Below are positions 37,109-47,356 of a stretch of 64,000 bases of DNA, piece by piece. The notes beneath the pieces are model-generated. The model was not told the DNA's origin, did not search any database, and saw nothing but the letters and a program-made list of their open reading frames with translations. The stretch spans positions 62,001 to 126,000 of the forward strand of contig NZ_CP034073.1 in the NCBI RefSeq assembly GCF_003855155.1. The letters run 5' to 3'. The DNA is from Shewanella psychromarinicola (GTDB taxonomy: Bacteria > Pseudomonadota > Gammaproteobacteria > Enterobacterales > Shewanellaceae). The position numbers and the translations under genes are program-made. The first letter of the stretch is position 1. Every line of letters begins with the position of its first letter.

Positions 37109-38695
37109 ATGACGACACTGCATACTGATATATCTGCGCCATTATTGGGCGAGACCGACACATTAAGGCTGATCCTGGGCGATCAACTCAACGTCAGTCA
37201 CAGCTGGTTTACACAGGTTAATCCCAACCGAGTGTATTTAATTGCCGAGCTGCCACAAGAGACTAACTACGTCAGTCATCATGTGCAAAAAGTGTGTGCC
37301 TTTTTTGCGGCTATGGCGCAATTTGCCCAAGCTTTAGCACAATGTGGTCATCAAGTGTTGTACCTGACCTTAGATGAAACCCAGCACTATGCCGACCTAC
37401 CAGCGTTGCTTGAACACATTACTGCTGCGCATAAGTTAACTCATTTTGAATACCAACAGCCTGACGAATACCGTTTATCGCAGCAATTAGGATCTCTTTT
37501 ACTACCAGGCATTGCTATCAATAGCACTGACAGCGAACATTTTTTATTGCCGTTTAGCGACATACAAGGTCAATTCACCCCGAAAAAACACCTCAAAATG
37601 GAATTCTTTTATCGACGGATGCGCAAACGCTTTAATGTGCTGATGCAAGATGGGGAACCTTTGGGAGGCCAGTGGAATTTTGATCAGCAAAACCGGGCGA
37701 GCTTTAAAAAGAATGACCTTGCTGATGTTCCTGCGCCGTTACTGTTTGCCAACGACGTCAGTGATATTTTAGCCCGACTTAAGCGCCACAATATCAACAC
37801 CATAGGCAAAGCGGAAAACCAATTGTTATGGCCAGTTAATCGGCGTCAATCACGTGAGTTACTTGACTATTTTTGCCAGCACTTATTGATCCGCTTTGGT
37901 CATTTCCAAGATGCGATGACCGAAAATAGCCCGTCGGCTTGGAGCCTATATCATTCAAGGTTATCGTTTGCGCTCAACGCCAAAATGATTTCGCCTAGCG
38001 AAGTGATCAATAAAGTCATCGCTCATTGGCAAGCACATCAAAATGATATTTCACTGGCTCAAGTGGAAGGTTTTGTGCGGCAGATATTAGGTTGGCGCGA
38101 ATATGTCCGCGGTATTTATTGGATCAATATGCCCGACTACGCTACTGATAATGCCTTGCAAGCACAACGGCCGCTGCCGGAGTATTTTTGGACCGCAAAC
38201 ACTAAGATGAATTGCATGCACCACGCCATAAAACAGTCGCTCGATTATGCCTATGCCCACCATATTCAAAGGTTGATGGTGACTGGCTGTTTTAGTTTAC
38301 TCGCGGGTATCAATCCAGATGAAGTCGACCAATGGTATTTAGGCATTTACATTGATGCCATCGAATGGGTCGAAATGCCCAATACTCGCGGGATGACTCA
38401 ATTTGCCGACGGCGGCATTGTCGCCACAAAACCCTATGCCGCCAGCGGCAATTATTTGAATAAAATGGGCGATCATTGCAAAAGCTGTCATTACAATGTC
38501 AAACTCAAAACCGAAGCCAACGCCTGCCCGTTTAACAGTTTATATTGGCATTTTATTCAACGTCATCAAGAGCGATTTAAACGCAATCCACGCATGGCGA
38601 TGGTGTATAGAAACTGGCAAAAGATGGATGCTAACACTCAGCAGGCCATTATCAACAAAGCCGATACGCTATTAGAAAATATAGAAAGCTTATAA
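37109..38695 (+). CDS. FeS-BCP type photolyase-related protein (PhrB/CryPro-like)
   Basis: 528 residues. Family marks: LRLILGDQLN at the start, PKKHLKMEFFYRRMRKRFNVLM, GWREYVRGIYW, LMVTGCFSLLAGINPDEVDQWY, and the four cysteines of an iron-sulfur cluster (Cys in MNCMHHA, then C-x2-C and a later Cys in CKSCHYNVKLKTEANACPF). This group includes bacterial (6-4) photolyases with FAD, a lumazine antenna and a 4Fe-4S cluster. Third gene of the light-repair operon; together the operon may cover both main UV lesions (inference). Confidence 0.88.
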   Translation: MTTLHTDISAPLLGETDTLRLILGDQLNVSHSWFTQVNPNRVYLIAELPQETNYVSHHVQKVCAFFAAMAQFAQALAQCGHQVLYLTLDETQHYADLPALLEHITAAHKLTHFEYQQPDEYRLSQQLGSLLLPGIAINSTDSEHFLLPFSDIQGQFTPKKHLKMEFFYRRMRKRFNVLMQDGEPLGGQWNFDQQNRASFKKNDLADVPAPLLFANDVSDILARLKRHNINTIGKAENQLLWPVNRRQSRELLDYFCQHLLIRFGHFQDAMTENSPSAWSLYHSRLSFALNAKMISPSEVINKVIAHWQAHQNDISLAQVEGFVRQILGWREYVRGIYWINMPDYATDNALQAQRPLPEYFWTANTKMNCMHHAIKQSLDYAYAHHIQRLMVTGCFSLLAGINPDEVDQWYLGIYIDAIEWVEMPNTRGMTQFADGGIVATKPYAASGNYLNKMGDHCKSCHYNVKLKTEANACPFNSLYWHFIQRHQERFKRNPRMAMVYRNWQKMDANTQQAIINKADTLLENIESL

Positions 38696-38720
38696 CCTTT
38701 AACTGTCGGGATAGGATTGA

Positions 38721-38852
38721 ATGATGGACAAAATCTCAGCCATACGCAGTTTTGTCGAAGTCACCTGTTGTGACCGTTTAACCAAAGCTGCCGAGCAACT
38801 AGGCTTAAGCCGTTTGCAGCTATCTTGGCACATTGAAGCAGTCGAGTCATGA
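38721..38852 (+). pseudogene. LysR regulator N-terminal stub
   Basis: 43 codons: MMDKISAIRSFVEVTCCDRL, then TKAAEQLGLSRLQLSWHIEAVES and TGA. It is the LysR HTH start (K-I-S-A-I-R-S-F-V-x-V ... A-A-E-Q-L-G-L-S) with no effector domain after it. A decayed gene, followed by a 14-bp repeat array. Confidence 0.65.
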
Positions 38853-38912
38853 CTCACACAACACCAGACCATAGCAAACAAGCTAATGCGGATTAGCGAG
38901 GTACAGATCTCT

Positions 38913-38968
38913 GGTTAAGAATCTCTAATTAAGAATCTCTAATTAAGAATCTCTAATTAAGAATCTTC
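38913..38968. repeat. 14-bp tandem repeat, four copies
   Basis: Four units of aattaagaatctct (the first begins gg, the last ends tc) lie between the LysR stub and the hydrolase gene. Confidence 0.85.
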
Positions 38969-39764
38969 AGCTAATAATCTTGAGTAATAGTTGCTGTAAT
39001 TGCTGCGGTTGATCAAGGCTAGCATCATGGCCGCAGTCATCAATTTTAAGTAACGGAGTTTGGTAAAAAAGAGCTAATTGCTCGCTACATTTGGGATTAG
39101 CTAACTTGTCTTGATTGGCAACGATCACACTAACACAGGTGCCTTGTAATACAGGGCTATGAAAACGGGCTGAGGCGTACAATTGGCGTAGCCCATTGAT
39201 AAATGATGTATGAGATTGCAACCTTAGTAAGCTCCAAGCATTAATCACTTCAATACTTTGACCAAAATGCCTGCTGGTAAAATCCAATACTGTTGCCTCT
39301 AGCCAATGTCCTCTGTCAGTTCCCCCTTGATTTTGACCAGGCAAATAAGGGCGAACGCTTAGCAAAGCATGCGCTAAAGACATCATTAACCCCCAACATT
39401 GAAACCGATAATACCAAGGTGACAAGTTGGCCGCGCTGCTGTTAATTAACACCACATGCTGCACTCGTGATCGACACTGCGCCGCCATAGTTAACGCCAA
39501 CATGCCTCCCATAGACAAGCCCACTAATACCAAGTTAACTTGGCTTGGCGGCGTACCCTGTTTAAGCAACGCGGCATCAATTTGCTGCCACACCGCATCA
39601 CAATAGTCTTGCATTTTACCTGGACTAACCTGATTAACTAACACACCATTACCGGGTAAATCCACGCTAATGACATTCACAGCTTGTTGGTTTAAACGCT
39701 GATCAAATCCATTCCAATGACGACTGTCACGCATTAATCCTCTTAGCAATACCAAGGTGGTCAT
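38967..39764 (-). CDS. Alpha/beta hydrolase
   Basis: 265 residues with the alpha/beta-hydrolase layout: LVLLRGLMRDSRHW (oxyanion region) at the start, SVDLPGNG, the nucleophile elbow GLSMGG (Ser at about 110), an Asp near VIVANQDK and a catalytic His in DDCGHDASLDQP. Substrate unknown; esterase- or BioH-like. It lies 19 bp downstream of the M14 peptidase gene on the same strand, so the two probably form an operon. Confidence 0.8.
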   Translation of the reverse strand: MTTLVLLRGLMRDSRHWNGFDQRLNQQAVNVISVDLPGNGVLVNQVSPGKMQDYCDAVWQQIDAALLKQGTPPSQVNLVLVGLSMGGMLALTMAAQCRSRVQHVVLINSSAANLSPWYYRFQCWGLMMSLAHALLSVRPYLPGQNQGGTDRGHWLEATVLDFTSRHFGQSIEVINAWSLLRLQSHTSFINGLRQLYASARFHSPVLQGTCVSVIVANQDKLANPKCSEQLALFYQTPLLKIDDCGHDASLDQPQQLQQLLLKIIS

Positions 39765-39783
39765 AGGTTATCCTCACTTAGCC

Positions 39784-40803
39784 TCATTTAGCTTTTTTAG
39801 ACCAGAAGCGATTAGCTTGTTGAGTCAATAGGGTCAGTTGTTTAGGGTTTATTTGTTCAATAACTTGCGCATAAGCAGCATCGATCAAAAACTGCATTAA
39901 TACCACGTGTCGCCGTAAAACGCGTTGATGTCGATGTGTTTTTTGCGGATTAAAATAGCCGGGGAAATTAAATAACTGACGCGGATTTTTACGCAACCAA
40001 GCCCATGACCCCATTTCTAACGTTAACGGAATAAACGGTTTATCGCTAACATTACTCGCCACCAAGTAATCCCAAATATCGCCATGGGTACGATAAAAAT
40101 GACTTTGCGGCGCTAACCGATAATGACTGTGGTGAGGATAACCTTTCTCGAACAATTGCATTAGCTGATAAATATAACCTATCCCAGCAAACGGCTGCCG
40201 AGTATGGGCATGAGGAAACCACACATGATCGCGTAAGCCAAAACCAGAATGGGCGTCTAAGGCAATAACACTGCTGCTCTGTTGTTGTAGTTGTTGAACA
40301 TACCTTACTAACGCTTGGGTTTCGAGTTCCATACCATGTTGGCCGCGATACCAAGGCAAGCGTGGTGATAATCGCTGACCGCCAACAAGAAAGGTCACCT
40401 CTTCATCTGAATCAATCGATGCATTACGCATTAAATCGACGTTATTACCATTACCACGGCTGCCTCGTAAAAAGCCCACCGGATTCACCACTGGCACAAA
40501 CGCTAAACGTACATGCTTGAGTAATTGCTGTAAATGAGTATCCCAAGGCAGACGATTAAGTAAGCTGCCTAAAAAAGCCAGCACCACTTGCGCACCAATC
40601 CGTTCAACACCGTGCACCCCACCGACAAACAATACGGTAGGACAAGGTTGTTGTTGGCCTAACTCAATGGCCGTTACCGACAGTTTTTCACCACGGTAAT
40701 ATAAATCCGCTAAAGACTGGTGCCGAAATTGCTGTTGATGCTGTGCAATTAGGCGTTTTAATGTGTCTATCTCAAACGAATGCTCAAATGAAAACGTACC
40801 CAT
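39784..40803 (-). CDS. M14-family zinc carboxypeptidase-like protein
   Basis: 339 residues. Zinc ligands of M14 peptidases are visible: H-x-x-E in GGVHGVERIG (about 63) and the later His in IALDAHSGFG (about 185). The substrate Arg/Asn region is GNGNNVDLMRN, and the catalytic Glu is in LTLEMGSW (about 275). Related to succinylglutamate desuccinylase-like and DUF2817 proteins. It may trim peptides or amino-acyl conjugates in the cytoplasm. First gene of the pair with the alpha/beta hydrolase. Confidence 0.78.
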   Translation of the reverse strand: MGTFSFEHSFEIDTLKRLIAQHQQQFRHQSLADLYYRGEKLSVTAIELGQQQPCPTVLFVGGVHGVERIGAQVVLAFLGSLLNRLPWDTHLQQLLKHVRLAFVPVVNPVGFLRGSRGNGNNVDLMRNASIDSDEEVTFLVGGQRLSPRLPWYRGQHGMELETQALVRYVQQLQQQSSSVIALDAHSGFGLRDHVWFPHAHTRQPFAGIGYIYQLMQLFEKGYPHHSHYRLAPQSHFYRTHGDIWDYLVASNVSDKPFIPLTLEMGSWAWLRKNPRQLFNFPGYFNPQKTHRHQRVLRRHVVLMQFLIDAAYAQVIEQINPKQLTLLTQQANRFWSKKAK

Positions 40804-41048
40804 TAGCCACTATTTACTGTCACAAAATGATCTTAATAAACTAACCAAAAAATAAGACAAGTTAGTGACAATAAATTGAAACAACCTAAATAACACATTG
40901 CTTAACAATGTTTACATAAAGTAAACAAATCAATATAGATCATATAATTAGAAAACTATTATCGGGTTTGGAGACCCAAATCACATTCGATTTAAGGCAG
41001 AGGTTTTATCATTATTTCAAGATAGTAAAACTAAATAGGCATTCGATA

Positions 41049-42263
41049 ATGAGTACAATTGAATCAATCACCTTAATGCTAGCCTTAGTGTATAGCACCA
41101 GCTTGCTGTACTGGAGTGGCAAAAAATGGGGCGCACTTGTCAGCGCTGCATTATTGCTCGGTGCAACCCTAGCCAGTTTTTTCTGGCCATTACTACTCAT
41201 ATTATTGGTCGCGGTGATCATTGTCACGGCACTAGGACAATATCAACCTGCGTTTGCCAATGCAGAAGGTAGACCCAACCAAGTACGTGAGATTTGCCAA
41301 CACTTCTTTGCCCTTTCCATGTTATTGGTCGGAGTGCAATATGCTATCAACGCAGGATTATTATATGCAGGGGAAACGCCTTGGTTAATGCGACCCGATG
41401 TCGGTGATGCGTTTTTACCTATTGCTGGAGGCATTGAACTTAAAGCTATTTTAACCTTAGGGCTCTGGGATCAAAATCATCCTGCGGCAGTGGTTATGCT
41501 GTGTGTCGTATTACTCACAGGTTTAATATGTAAGCGCGCATTTTGTGGCTGGGCTTGCCCATTAGGGTTAGCTGGCGAATACCTCTATAAACTGAGAAAA
41601 CATTTTATTCACGCCGAACTTCTGCCACCAGCATGGTTGGATTGGCCACTCAGAATGCTTAAATATTTGCTATTAGCAGCACTGCTTTATTTGGTTATTT
41701 CTATGCCAGCGGCATCTATCCCACATTACATGTCAGGGAATTACCACAAAGTAGCCGACTTAAAAATGGCAGTATTTTTCATGATGCCATCAATGGTTGC
41801 CTTAATCGGCTTCGGTATTCTGTTTGCGTTAGCCGCATGGCGTCGCCAAGGTTTTTGCCGTTATATTTGCCCTTATGGCGCGCTGTTAGGCATAGTGAGC
41901 TTTTTCAGTCCATTTAAAATTCGTCGTAATACTCAGCATTGTTTAATTGAAACCAAAGGCATGAGTTGCGATAAATGCACCCGCGCATGCCCTGCCAATA
42001 TATCAGTACATACTCAGAAAGATATTCGTTCCGATGAGTGCCAAGCCTGCATGCGTTGTGTGTCAGCGTGTCCTAAAAAAGAGGCGCTGCAATTAAGCAC
42101 TCGCAATGGTATTAAACTGTCTGCCAGAGGATTGCTGATTATGTTACTGACGGTAATGTTTATGTTACCGCTGTTTGCTTACGTCGGAGGCTATTGGCAC
42201 AGCCAAACGCCTGACGACATAAAAATGGAACTGATACAAAAGCTTGATCGTATAGGTCATTAA
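41049..42263 (+). CDS. YccM/NapH-like membrane 4Fe-4S ferredoxin
   Basis: 404 residues from the ATG at 41049; the frame is open from a TTG at 40968, but that stretch is not membrane-like. About six membrane helices hold two CxxxCP motifs (FCGWACPLG, CRYICPYG) as in NapH/NosR/YccM. Two 4Fe-4S ferredoxin motifs follow (CDKCTRACP at about 310 and CQACMRCVSACPKKEA). It probably passes electrons from the quinone pool to a periplasmic or cytoplasmic acceptor. No reductase gene is next to it, so the partner is unknown. Confidence 0.8.
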   Translation: MSTIESITLMLALVYSTSLLYWSGKKWGALVSAALLLGATLASFFWPLLLILLVAVIIVTALGQYQPAFANAEGRPNQVREICQHFFALSMLLVGVQYAINAGLLYAGETPWLMRPDVGDAFLPIAGGIELKAILTLGLWDQNHPAAVVMLCVVLLTGLICKRAFCGWACPLGLAGEYLYKLRKHFIHAELLPPAWLDWPLRMLKYLLLAALLYLVISMPAASIPHYMSGNYHKVADLKMAVFFMMPSMVALIGFGILFALAAWRRQGFCRYICPYGALLGIVSFFSPFKIRRNTQHCLIETKGMSCDKCTRACPANISVHTQKDIRSDECQACMRCVSACPKKEALQLSTRNGIKLSARGLLIMLLTVMFMLPLFAYVGGYWHSQTPDDIKMELIQKLDRIGH

Positions 42264-42293
42264 TTCAGAGTTTATAATGAACAATTAAAAATC

Positions 42294-42329
42294 AATAACA
42301 CGAGTGTCTATTTGGACACTCGTGTTATT
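42294..42329 (+). terminator. Inverted repeat, probable terminator
   Basis: A perfect stem of about 15 bp (aataacacgagtgtc and its complement, 5-nt loop tattt... ) 30 bp after the ferredoxin gene. The following T-run is weak (attcct), so termination is likely but less certain. Confidence 0.65.
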
Positions 42330-42630
42330 CCTCATTGATTCAAGCATCAATGGTTGTAACCAATGACCAAACACTATTAGTTTCCTCCTTTAAAGCACGT
42401 TGCTTGGTTTTCGCTGCTATAGCAAGAGCCTAGAACGCTGCGCTGCTAGTACGCTTCGCGGCTAGAGGCTATAAAATCAACAGCCTAGCAGGACAAAGTC
42501 CGCCCTAGAACCTCGAAGACCGAAAGTCGCTCTAGCCCCCGTAGGCGCCTAATACCTAGCACCTTGAACGCTGTCATGTCTCGTCATGCACAATCCTGCA
42601 TGCCGAGGTCGTTTGGGTATAGCAAATAAA

Positions 42631-42653
42631 AAGGGCTGCGCAATGCAGCCCTT
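42631..42653 (-). terminator. Rho-independent terminator of the CstA-family gene
   Basis: Nine-base stem aagggctgc / gcagccctt with a 5-nt loop, followed on the minus strand by TTTTATTT. It lies about 30 bp after the stop at 42685. Confidence 0.85.
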
Positions 42654-42684
42654 CAATTAAATATCACTTACCACAATGGTTAAC

Positions 42685-44178
42685 TTACAAGCCTTCAAGC
42701 GTTAAACGCTTACTACGCTTATTATTCGCAAAAATCAGTGCAATTAACGCCACCACACCGACAGCAATACCGATAGGTTGACTTAATGGTTGAGGGAAGC
42801 CAAAACCAATACCCGCCGTTAAAATGTACGACACTGTCACACTCGTCCCCACAATAGCAGGTAAACTCACGATCCAATGGAAGGTACCACGGTTAAATAA
42901 ATACTTGGTCGCTAGCCATAATACGCTGGTAGATAACAACATATTTGAGAATGCGAAATAACGCCAGATCAGTGTAAAATCAATCTTGGTCATAAAATAG
43001 GCAATAATCAAAATAGGCACCGCAACAAATAAACGGTTTCTGATACTTTGAGGGATCTTAAAAGCATCAATAATGGTTAAACGTAATGCTCTAAATGCAG
43101 TATCACCAGAGGTAATTGGGAAAATCGCCACCGCAATAATCGCCATAATACCACCCGCGGCACCTAAGTAAGTAGAAGCCACTTGGTTAACCACCATTCC
43201 TGGACCACCTATGTCAAGAATACCTTTAAGTTCAGCATAACCACCAGGGAAAGCCGCGATACCCGCAGTAGCCCAGACACATGCGACCACACCTTCTGCC
43301 ATCATTGCGCCGTAGTAAACAGGACGAACGTATTTTTCATTGGTTAAACAACGCGCCATGATGGGTGCTTGTGTTGAGTGGAAACCACTAATCGCACCAC
43401 AAGTAATAGTGACAAACAATAATGGCCATACAGGTAAACCGTCTGGATTAGGCTCTAATAATTCATTGTTATAGTGACTGTGATCAAAATAAGCAAAGAT
43501 ACCATCAACAGTCGGTAATTGTGGTGCGTGGATTAATAACGCAACAGCAATTGACGTTGTCATCACAATCATTAATAAACCAAATACTGGATACAGTTTA
43601 GTAATGATTTTATCTATTGGTAACAAGGTTGCTAAAAAGTAATAGCCCAAAATCAATAATACCCAGAAGGTATTTTCGCCAAAAATGGTGTCTTTAAAAT
43701 AATCTAAGTTACTGAGCAATCCTGCTGGGCTCATGATGAATACAACACCAACGAAAAATAACAGCATGGCAGTAAATATCAGCATGGCTGCTTTAAAGTA
43801 AATATTAAAATAATGTCCCGCAATTTCAGGTAAGCTTTTACCGTCCTCTTTGATGCTCATGACACCGGAGAAGTAATCGTGAACCGCGCCACCGAGTAAA
43901 TTACCAAGGACAATCCATACCAGCGCTATAGGGCCATAAAGCGCACCTAAGATAGGTCCGAAGATAGGTCCGACACCAGCGATGTTGAGAAATTGAATTA
44001 AGAACGCTTTAACCGGATGAACTTCGACATAGTCAACGCCATCATTAAATCGTGCTTGAGGGGTTATTGCATTAGGGTCGATACCCGCTTGCCGTTCAAC
44101 GAACGGACTGTAAAACTTGTATGCGAGCAAGAGAAGCCCGATACAAATGAAAAAAATCAACATGTCATTATCATCCAT
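42685..44178 (-). CDS. cstA: CstA-family carbon starvation / peptide or pyruvate transporter
   Basis: 497 residues, about 13 membrane helices. CstA signatures: GVDYVEVHPVKAFLIQFLNIAGVGPIFGPILGALYGP, CGAISGFHSTQAP, and PITSGDTAFRALRLTIIDAF. It is of the shorter type (E. coli CstA is about 700), with the C-terminal part reduced. Family members import peptides or pyruvate during carbon starvation. Single gene with its own terminator. The substrate cannot be told from sequence. Confidence 0.85.
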   Translation of the reverse strand: MDDNDMLIFFICIGLLLLAYKFYSPFVERQAGIDPNAITPQARFNDGVDYVEVHPVKAFLIQFLNIAGVGPIFGPILGALYGPIALVWIVLGNLLGGAVHDYFSGVMSIKEDGKSLPEIAGHYFNIYFKAAMLIFTAMLLFFVGVVFIMSPAGLLSNLDYFKDTIFGENTFWVLLILGYYFLATLLPIDKIITKLYPVFGLLMIVMTTSIAVALLIHAPQLPTVDGIFAYFDHSHYNNELLEPNPDGLPVWPLLFVTITCGAISGFHSTQAPIMARCLTNEKYVRPVYYGAMMAEGVVACVWATAGIAAFPGGYAELKGILDIGGPGMVVNQVASTYLGAAGGIMAIIAVAIFPITSGDTAFRALRLTIIDAFKIPQSIRNRLFVAVPILIIAYFMTKIDFTLIWRYFAFSNMLLSTSVLWLATKYLFNRGTFHWIVSLPAIVGTSVTVSYILTAGIGFGFPQPLSQPIGIAVGVVALIALIFANNKRSKRLTLEGL

Positions 44179-44773
44179 TAGTTATAGGAATGTACTCAAT
44201 GTTGAGTTTGTTTCAGATAGCTTTAGAGGTCAAGTCATGAGGCATTATACCAAGGTAGGGGTTGCTATTAATCGCTCATCGTGAATTTATATCCAGCTTG
44301 GCGATAAAGTATAATTTTGTTAATGGGTTACCTCTACCCCCCAGCCATAGTGACTTTGTTACTTATCTCAACTTACTCTCATACTTTCACAAAAAAATCG
44401 ACCAGCCACGCTTAATGCATGTTAATGCAGACAATACCCTTGTAGTATATAAGGATTATTTTAACGCCATAAACAAACAATAATCTCGAATAAAAGCATT
44501 CTATCTATGGGTAAAATAAACCGTCTTAGATTATTATGTAAATATTATGTCAATATTATATCAATGTTATAATAGCCGCCTACTCGAGCTAACCATTCGC
44601 AATAAAGAGCAAAATCCACCTCATCTGCTCGCTTTCTCGATTTTTTCGCTTGTTATTTTTTTCGTTTGTTAGCTTTTTAGCTTTTTAGCTTTTTCGCCTA
44701 TAAATAGATAAAACCCCACCGGCATTGCCAGTGAGGTTTTATTAGCCAAAAGATAATATAGTCGTTTGCTAAG
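44179..44773. other. Gap without recognised genes
   Basis: 595 bp, AT-rich. An open frame at 44262-44483 has no ribosome site or family look and is not called. A run of agctttttagcttttt repeats lies at about 44665-44695, then the terminator of the acylase gene. Confidence 0.5.
44710..44741 (-). terminator. Rho-independent terminator of the acylase gene
   Basis: Minus-strand hairpin: AAAACCTCAC ... GTGGGGTTTT with an inner GGC/GCC pair, ending in a T-rich tail, about 33 bp after the stop at 44774. Confidence 0.8.
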
Positions 44774-47356
44774 CTATTTTTGCAGGGTTAACTCGATGCT
44801 AGATTCAACCGATGCTTGGATCTCAGCTTCGGTAAATAACAATGGACGTAATTGCTTTGCCGTAGAATACAGTTCACTTTGATCAGAAAAGCTAGGGCTT
44901 AACACGTTACTGGACTCCGAATAAGTCAAAAGACCTTTTGCCTTAGGACCATCATCAGTAAAGCTCACGGTCATCATCCAACTTGAACCACTTCGGATTT
45001 GGTAACCTTCTGAGGTTAATCCTGATGCTGCCGCCTTACCTGAAACAACATCTAACACAGGTGGGTATTTATGTTGAGGTATTAAAGTGTCATCACCGGA
45101 TAAGGTGGTCGAAAACACGTTAAATCCACCTTCCGCATTATGACTACCAGGCCAAGGTAGCTTCACCCCAGATGCACTGCCATCAGGGAGTGACTTTTCA
45201 ACGAATTGCACCTCTCCTAAGCTCGCATCCACAGCAAAACCTGCCGCTTCAAGATTCAACGCCCCATGAGCTAAAGCGATTAACGCGCTGCCATCAGTAT
45301 TGAGCTTATTGGGTGTTGTTGCTGCACTCATATAATCAAAAGCTTCAGTTAACATGGTATTTTGATCAAACTGATGGGCAAACTCACGAATTAACGCCCC
45401 GCCCTTACTGTCATTATCTTGCTTACCATTCCACGCTCTTAGTGCTGAACATGATGCAGAAACATCTTTAGATAATGTGGCGCTCACCACCACGGGCGTA
45501 TCACCTTGTAACTCACATTGGCTAATTAAGTCGGCTAACACCAACTCTGCGAGATAAGCTCGGTTGGATAATAAGGCCGTTTCAAGCTCTTCTATACTAA
45601 ATTTACCGTCATCACCGGCTGCATCATCCATTAACGTTAACCCCATGCGAGTCCGTAATGATAATTGACCTCGCTCTGGACCGTATAAAGGAGAGAAGTT
45701 TTCCAAAGGTGCAGCAAGGTTAGTCGACCAAAATGAGTTATTTGAGTTTTGCACAAAGTCACTCCGTTCAAGCTTAGGTGCACGTTCATAAGGCATTGGC
45801 GAATCATAACTAAACACCGAGGTATTACCCGGTAAAATAGTAAAACCAGCTTGAGCTTTAGCTGCAACAATAGCAGGGGTAGTTCTAATTATATCGACCA
45901 CTAAATCAGAAAAACCCGGTACGGTTGAGTCGTCAATATAAAAGGCATTGCCTTCTTTGTCGGCGTACATAGTGTTATTAAAAATCACCCCATCATAATT
46001 TTTAAATGCTTGCTGGAACTCATCTTGGTTTGTTGCGCGGTTCATGGCTAACCAATGATCAAGCGGATCTTTATTGGCCATGTTGGCGTCTTGAATAAAG
46101 AAGGCTTGACCATCATCCCAGCCAAACGGCGCCAATGATGGCGGCGCCTCAACCATTGGACCTTTAGCTGTGGTGTAAATGTCTTTTTCGGCCACCAACA
46201 TACCTGCTGCACCTGCATTGACTAATACCGACACCGTTTCTTTGGTGATCGGCATCTTTGAGCCATCAAACAGATACTGCAATCTGTCACCTGAGACTAA
46301 CTCTAGGTTATACATAACAAAGTGCTCGGCTGTCGAAAAGGTATGCGTCCAAGCCACATCTTTATTAAAACCAATATTCACCAAACCAGGCATACCCACT
46401 AGTGAGCCGCCCATGACATCAATCTGTCCTGGGATGGTCAAATGCGACTGCCAAAAACGTAAATTACCGGTATGCGGAAAATGCGGATTACCTAATACCA
46501 TGCCTTTACCGTTTTCGGTTTTATCTTTACCCAATCCCCAACCATTAGAACCCAAGTTTCGAGGATTAGTTTCAGGGGTGGTAATGGTTGCAGACCGTGC
46601 TATTAATTTATTGTTCATATCCTGCACAAACGCGGTTTGTGCTGTAGACGGTGCCGGCCCAACAATACGCGGTAAATACTCTTCGCCATCACCGGGGTTA
46701 GCGTAAAAAATTAAATCTAAAAAGTTTGCCGCGCCAGGTAATAACGCGATGGAAAATATATAGTTGGCTACATCAATACCGCTAATGGGTTTAACCCAAG
46801 GTTGACCCGCACAGAATGGCTCGCCAGTTTGAGTCCCAGCGTCTATATCGGCAAGGTATTGATTATAACCCGCACTAAAGCCTTCCATTAATGCGCGCGA
46901 GTTATAACTAAACTGTGAATACTGGTTTTCAGCAAGCTGTCTAATTTTCAACGCTTTGTAAGCAAAATCAGAGATTAAATTGCCATTATCTTCGCTGGTC
47001 GGCAGACCCGTAGCAAAATCAATTGAAGCATGGGGGCCAAAGTACATTGACCGTTCAGAATTAGCTTTAATAAACCCATCGGCCATCACACATAAATTGT
47101 CTTGTGCTTGGGCATAACCACTCCCAAAACCTAGGCTTTCTAAGTTATCGGCAGAGATATGTGGTACACCGTATTGAGTGCGACGGATGTTGGCCTTTAA
47201 GGTGCCGTTAGGGGCAAAAGCTTGTAATGGAGGTGAAATGGCTTCGGGTTCTGGAGTAGGTTGAGGTGTTTTACCGTATTGAGTGTCATCACCACACCCG
47301 ACGATAACCACACTAGAAACCATGCCAATGGCGAGCAGTATCTTGTTCAGTTTCAT
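44774..47356 (-). CDS. Penicillin-amidase / AHL-acylase family lipoprotein
   Basis: 860 residues. Lipoprotein signal peptide (VSSVVIVGCGDD, Cys21). The family matches N-terminal nucleophile acylases (penicillin G amidase, PvdQ/QuiP-like AHL acylases): YGVPHISADNLESLGFGSGYAQAQDNLC in the alpha chain, the autocleavage site NLGSNGWGLG with the new N-terminal Ser (about 270), then GNPHFPH and the second-chain motif NNTMYADKEGNAFYI. It would act in the periplasm or on the outer membrane, cleaving acyl amides such as homoserine lactones. The substrate is inferred only from the family. Single gene with its own terminator. Confidence 0.85.
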   Translation of the reverse strand: MKLNKILLAIGMVSSVVIVGCGDDTQYGKTPQPTPEPEAISPPLQAFAPNGTLKANIRRTQYGVPHISADNLESLGFGSGYAQAQDNLCVMADGFIKANSERSMYFGPHASIDFATGLPTSEDNGNLISDFAYKALKIRQLAENQYSQFSYNSRALMEGFSAGYNQYLADIDAGTQTGEPFCAGQPWVKPISGIDVANYIFSIALLPGAANFLDLIFYANPGDGEEYLPRIVGPAPSTAQTAFVQDMNNKLIARSATITTPETNPRNLGSNGWGLGKDKTENGKGMVLGNPHFPHTGNLRFWQSHLTIPGQIDVMGGSLVGMPGLVNIGFNKDVAWTHTFSTAEHFVMYNLELVSGDRLQYLFDGSKMPITKETVSVLVNAGAAGMLVAEKDIYTTAKGPMVEAPPSLAPFGWDDGQAFFIQDANMANKDPLDHWLAMNRATNQDEFQQAFKNYDGVIFNNTMYADKEGNAFYIDDSTVPGFSDLVVDIIRTTPAIVAAKAQAGFTILPGNTSVFSYDSPMPYERAPKLERSDFVQNSNNSFWSTNLAAPLENFSPLYGPERGQLSLRTRMGLTLMDDAAGDDGKFSIEELETALLSNRAYLAELVLADLISQCELQGDTPVVVSATLSKDVSASCSALRAWNGKQDNDSKGGALIREFAHQFDQNTMLTEAFDYMSAATTPNKLNTDGSALIALAHGALNLEAAGFAVDASLGEVQFVEKSLPDGSASGVKLPWPGSHNAEGGFNVFSTTLSGDDTLIPQHKYPPVLDVVSGKAAASGLTSEGYQIRSGSSWMMTVSFTDDGPKAKGLLTYSESSNVLSPSFSDQSELYSTAKQLRPLLFTEAEIQASVESSIELTLQK

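Larger units (their letters stand above)
42264..42684. other. Gap with two hairpins and dispersed CTAG-rich repeats
   Basis: 421 bp between convergent genes. It holds an inverted repeat (42294-42329), a mosaic of short ctag-rich pieces at about 42420-42570 (similar to the array at 47771-48005), and the cstA terminator. No gene. Confidence 0.6.

Noticed and set aside
40968..41048. TTG start for the YccM-like protein
   Set aside because: The added 27 residues are polar and unlike the family start; the ATG at 41049 gives the usual membrane N-terminus.
44262..44483. Small plus-strand gene of 73 codons
   Set aside because: No ribosome site, no family look, AT-rich gap; probably a chance frame.
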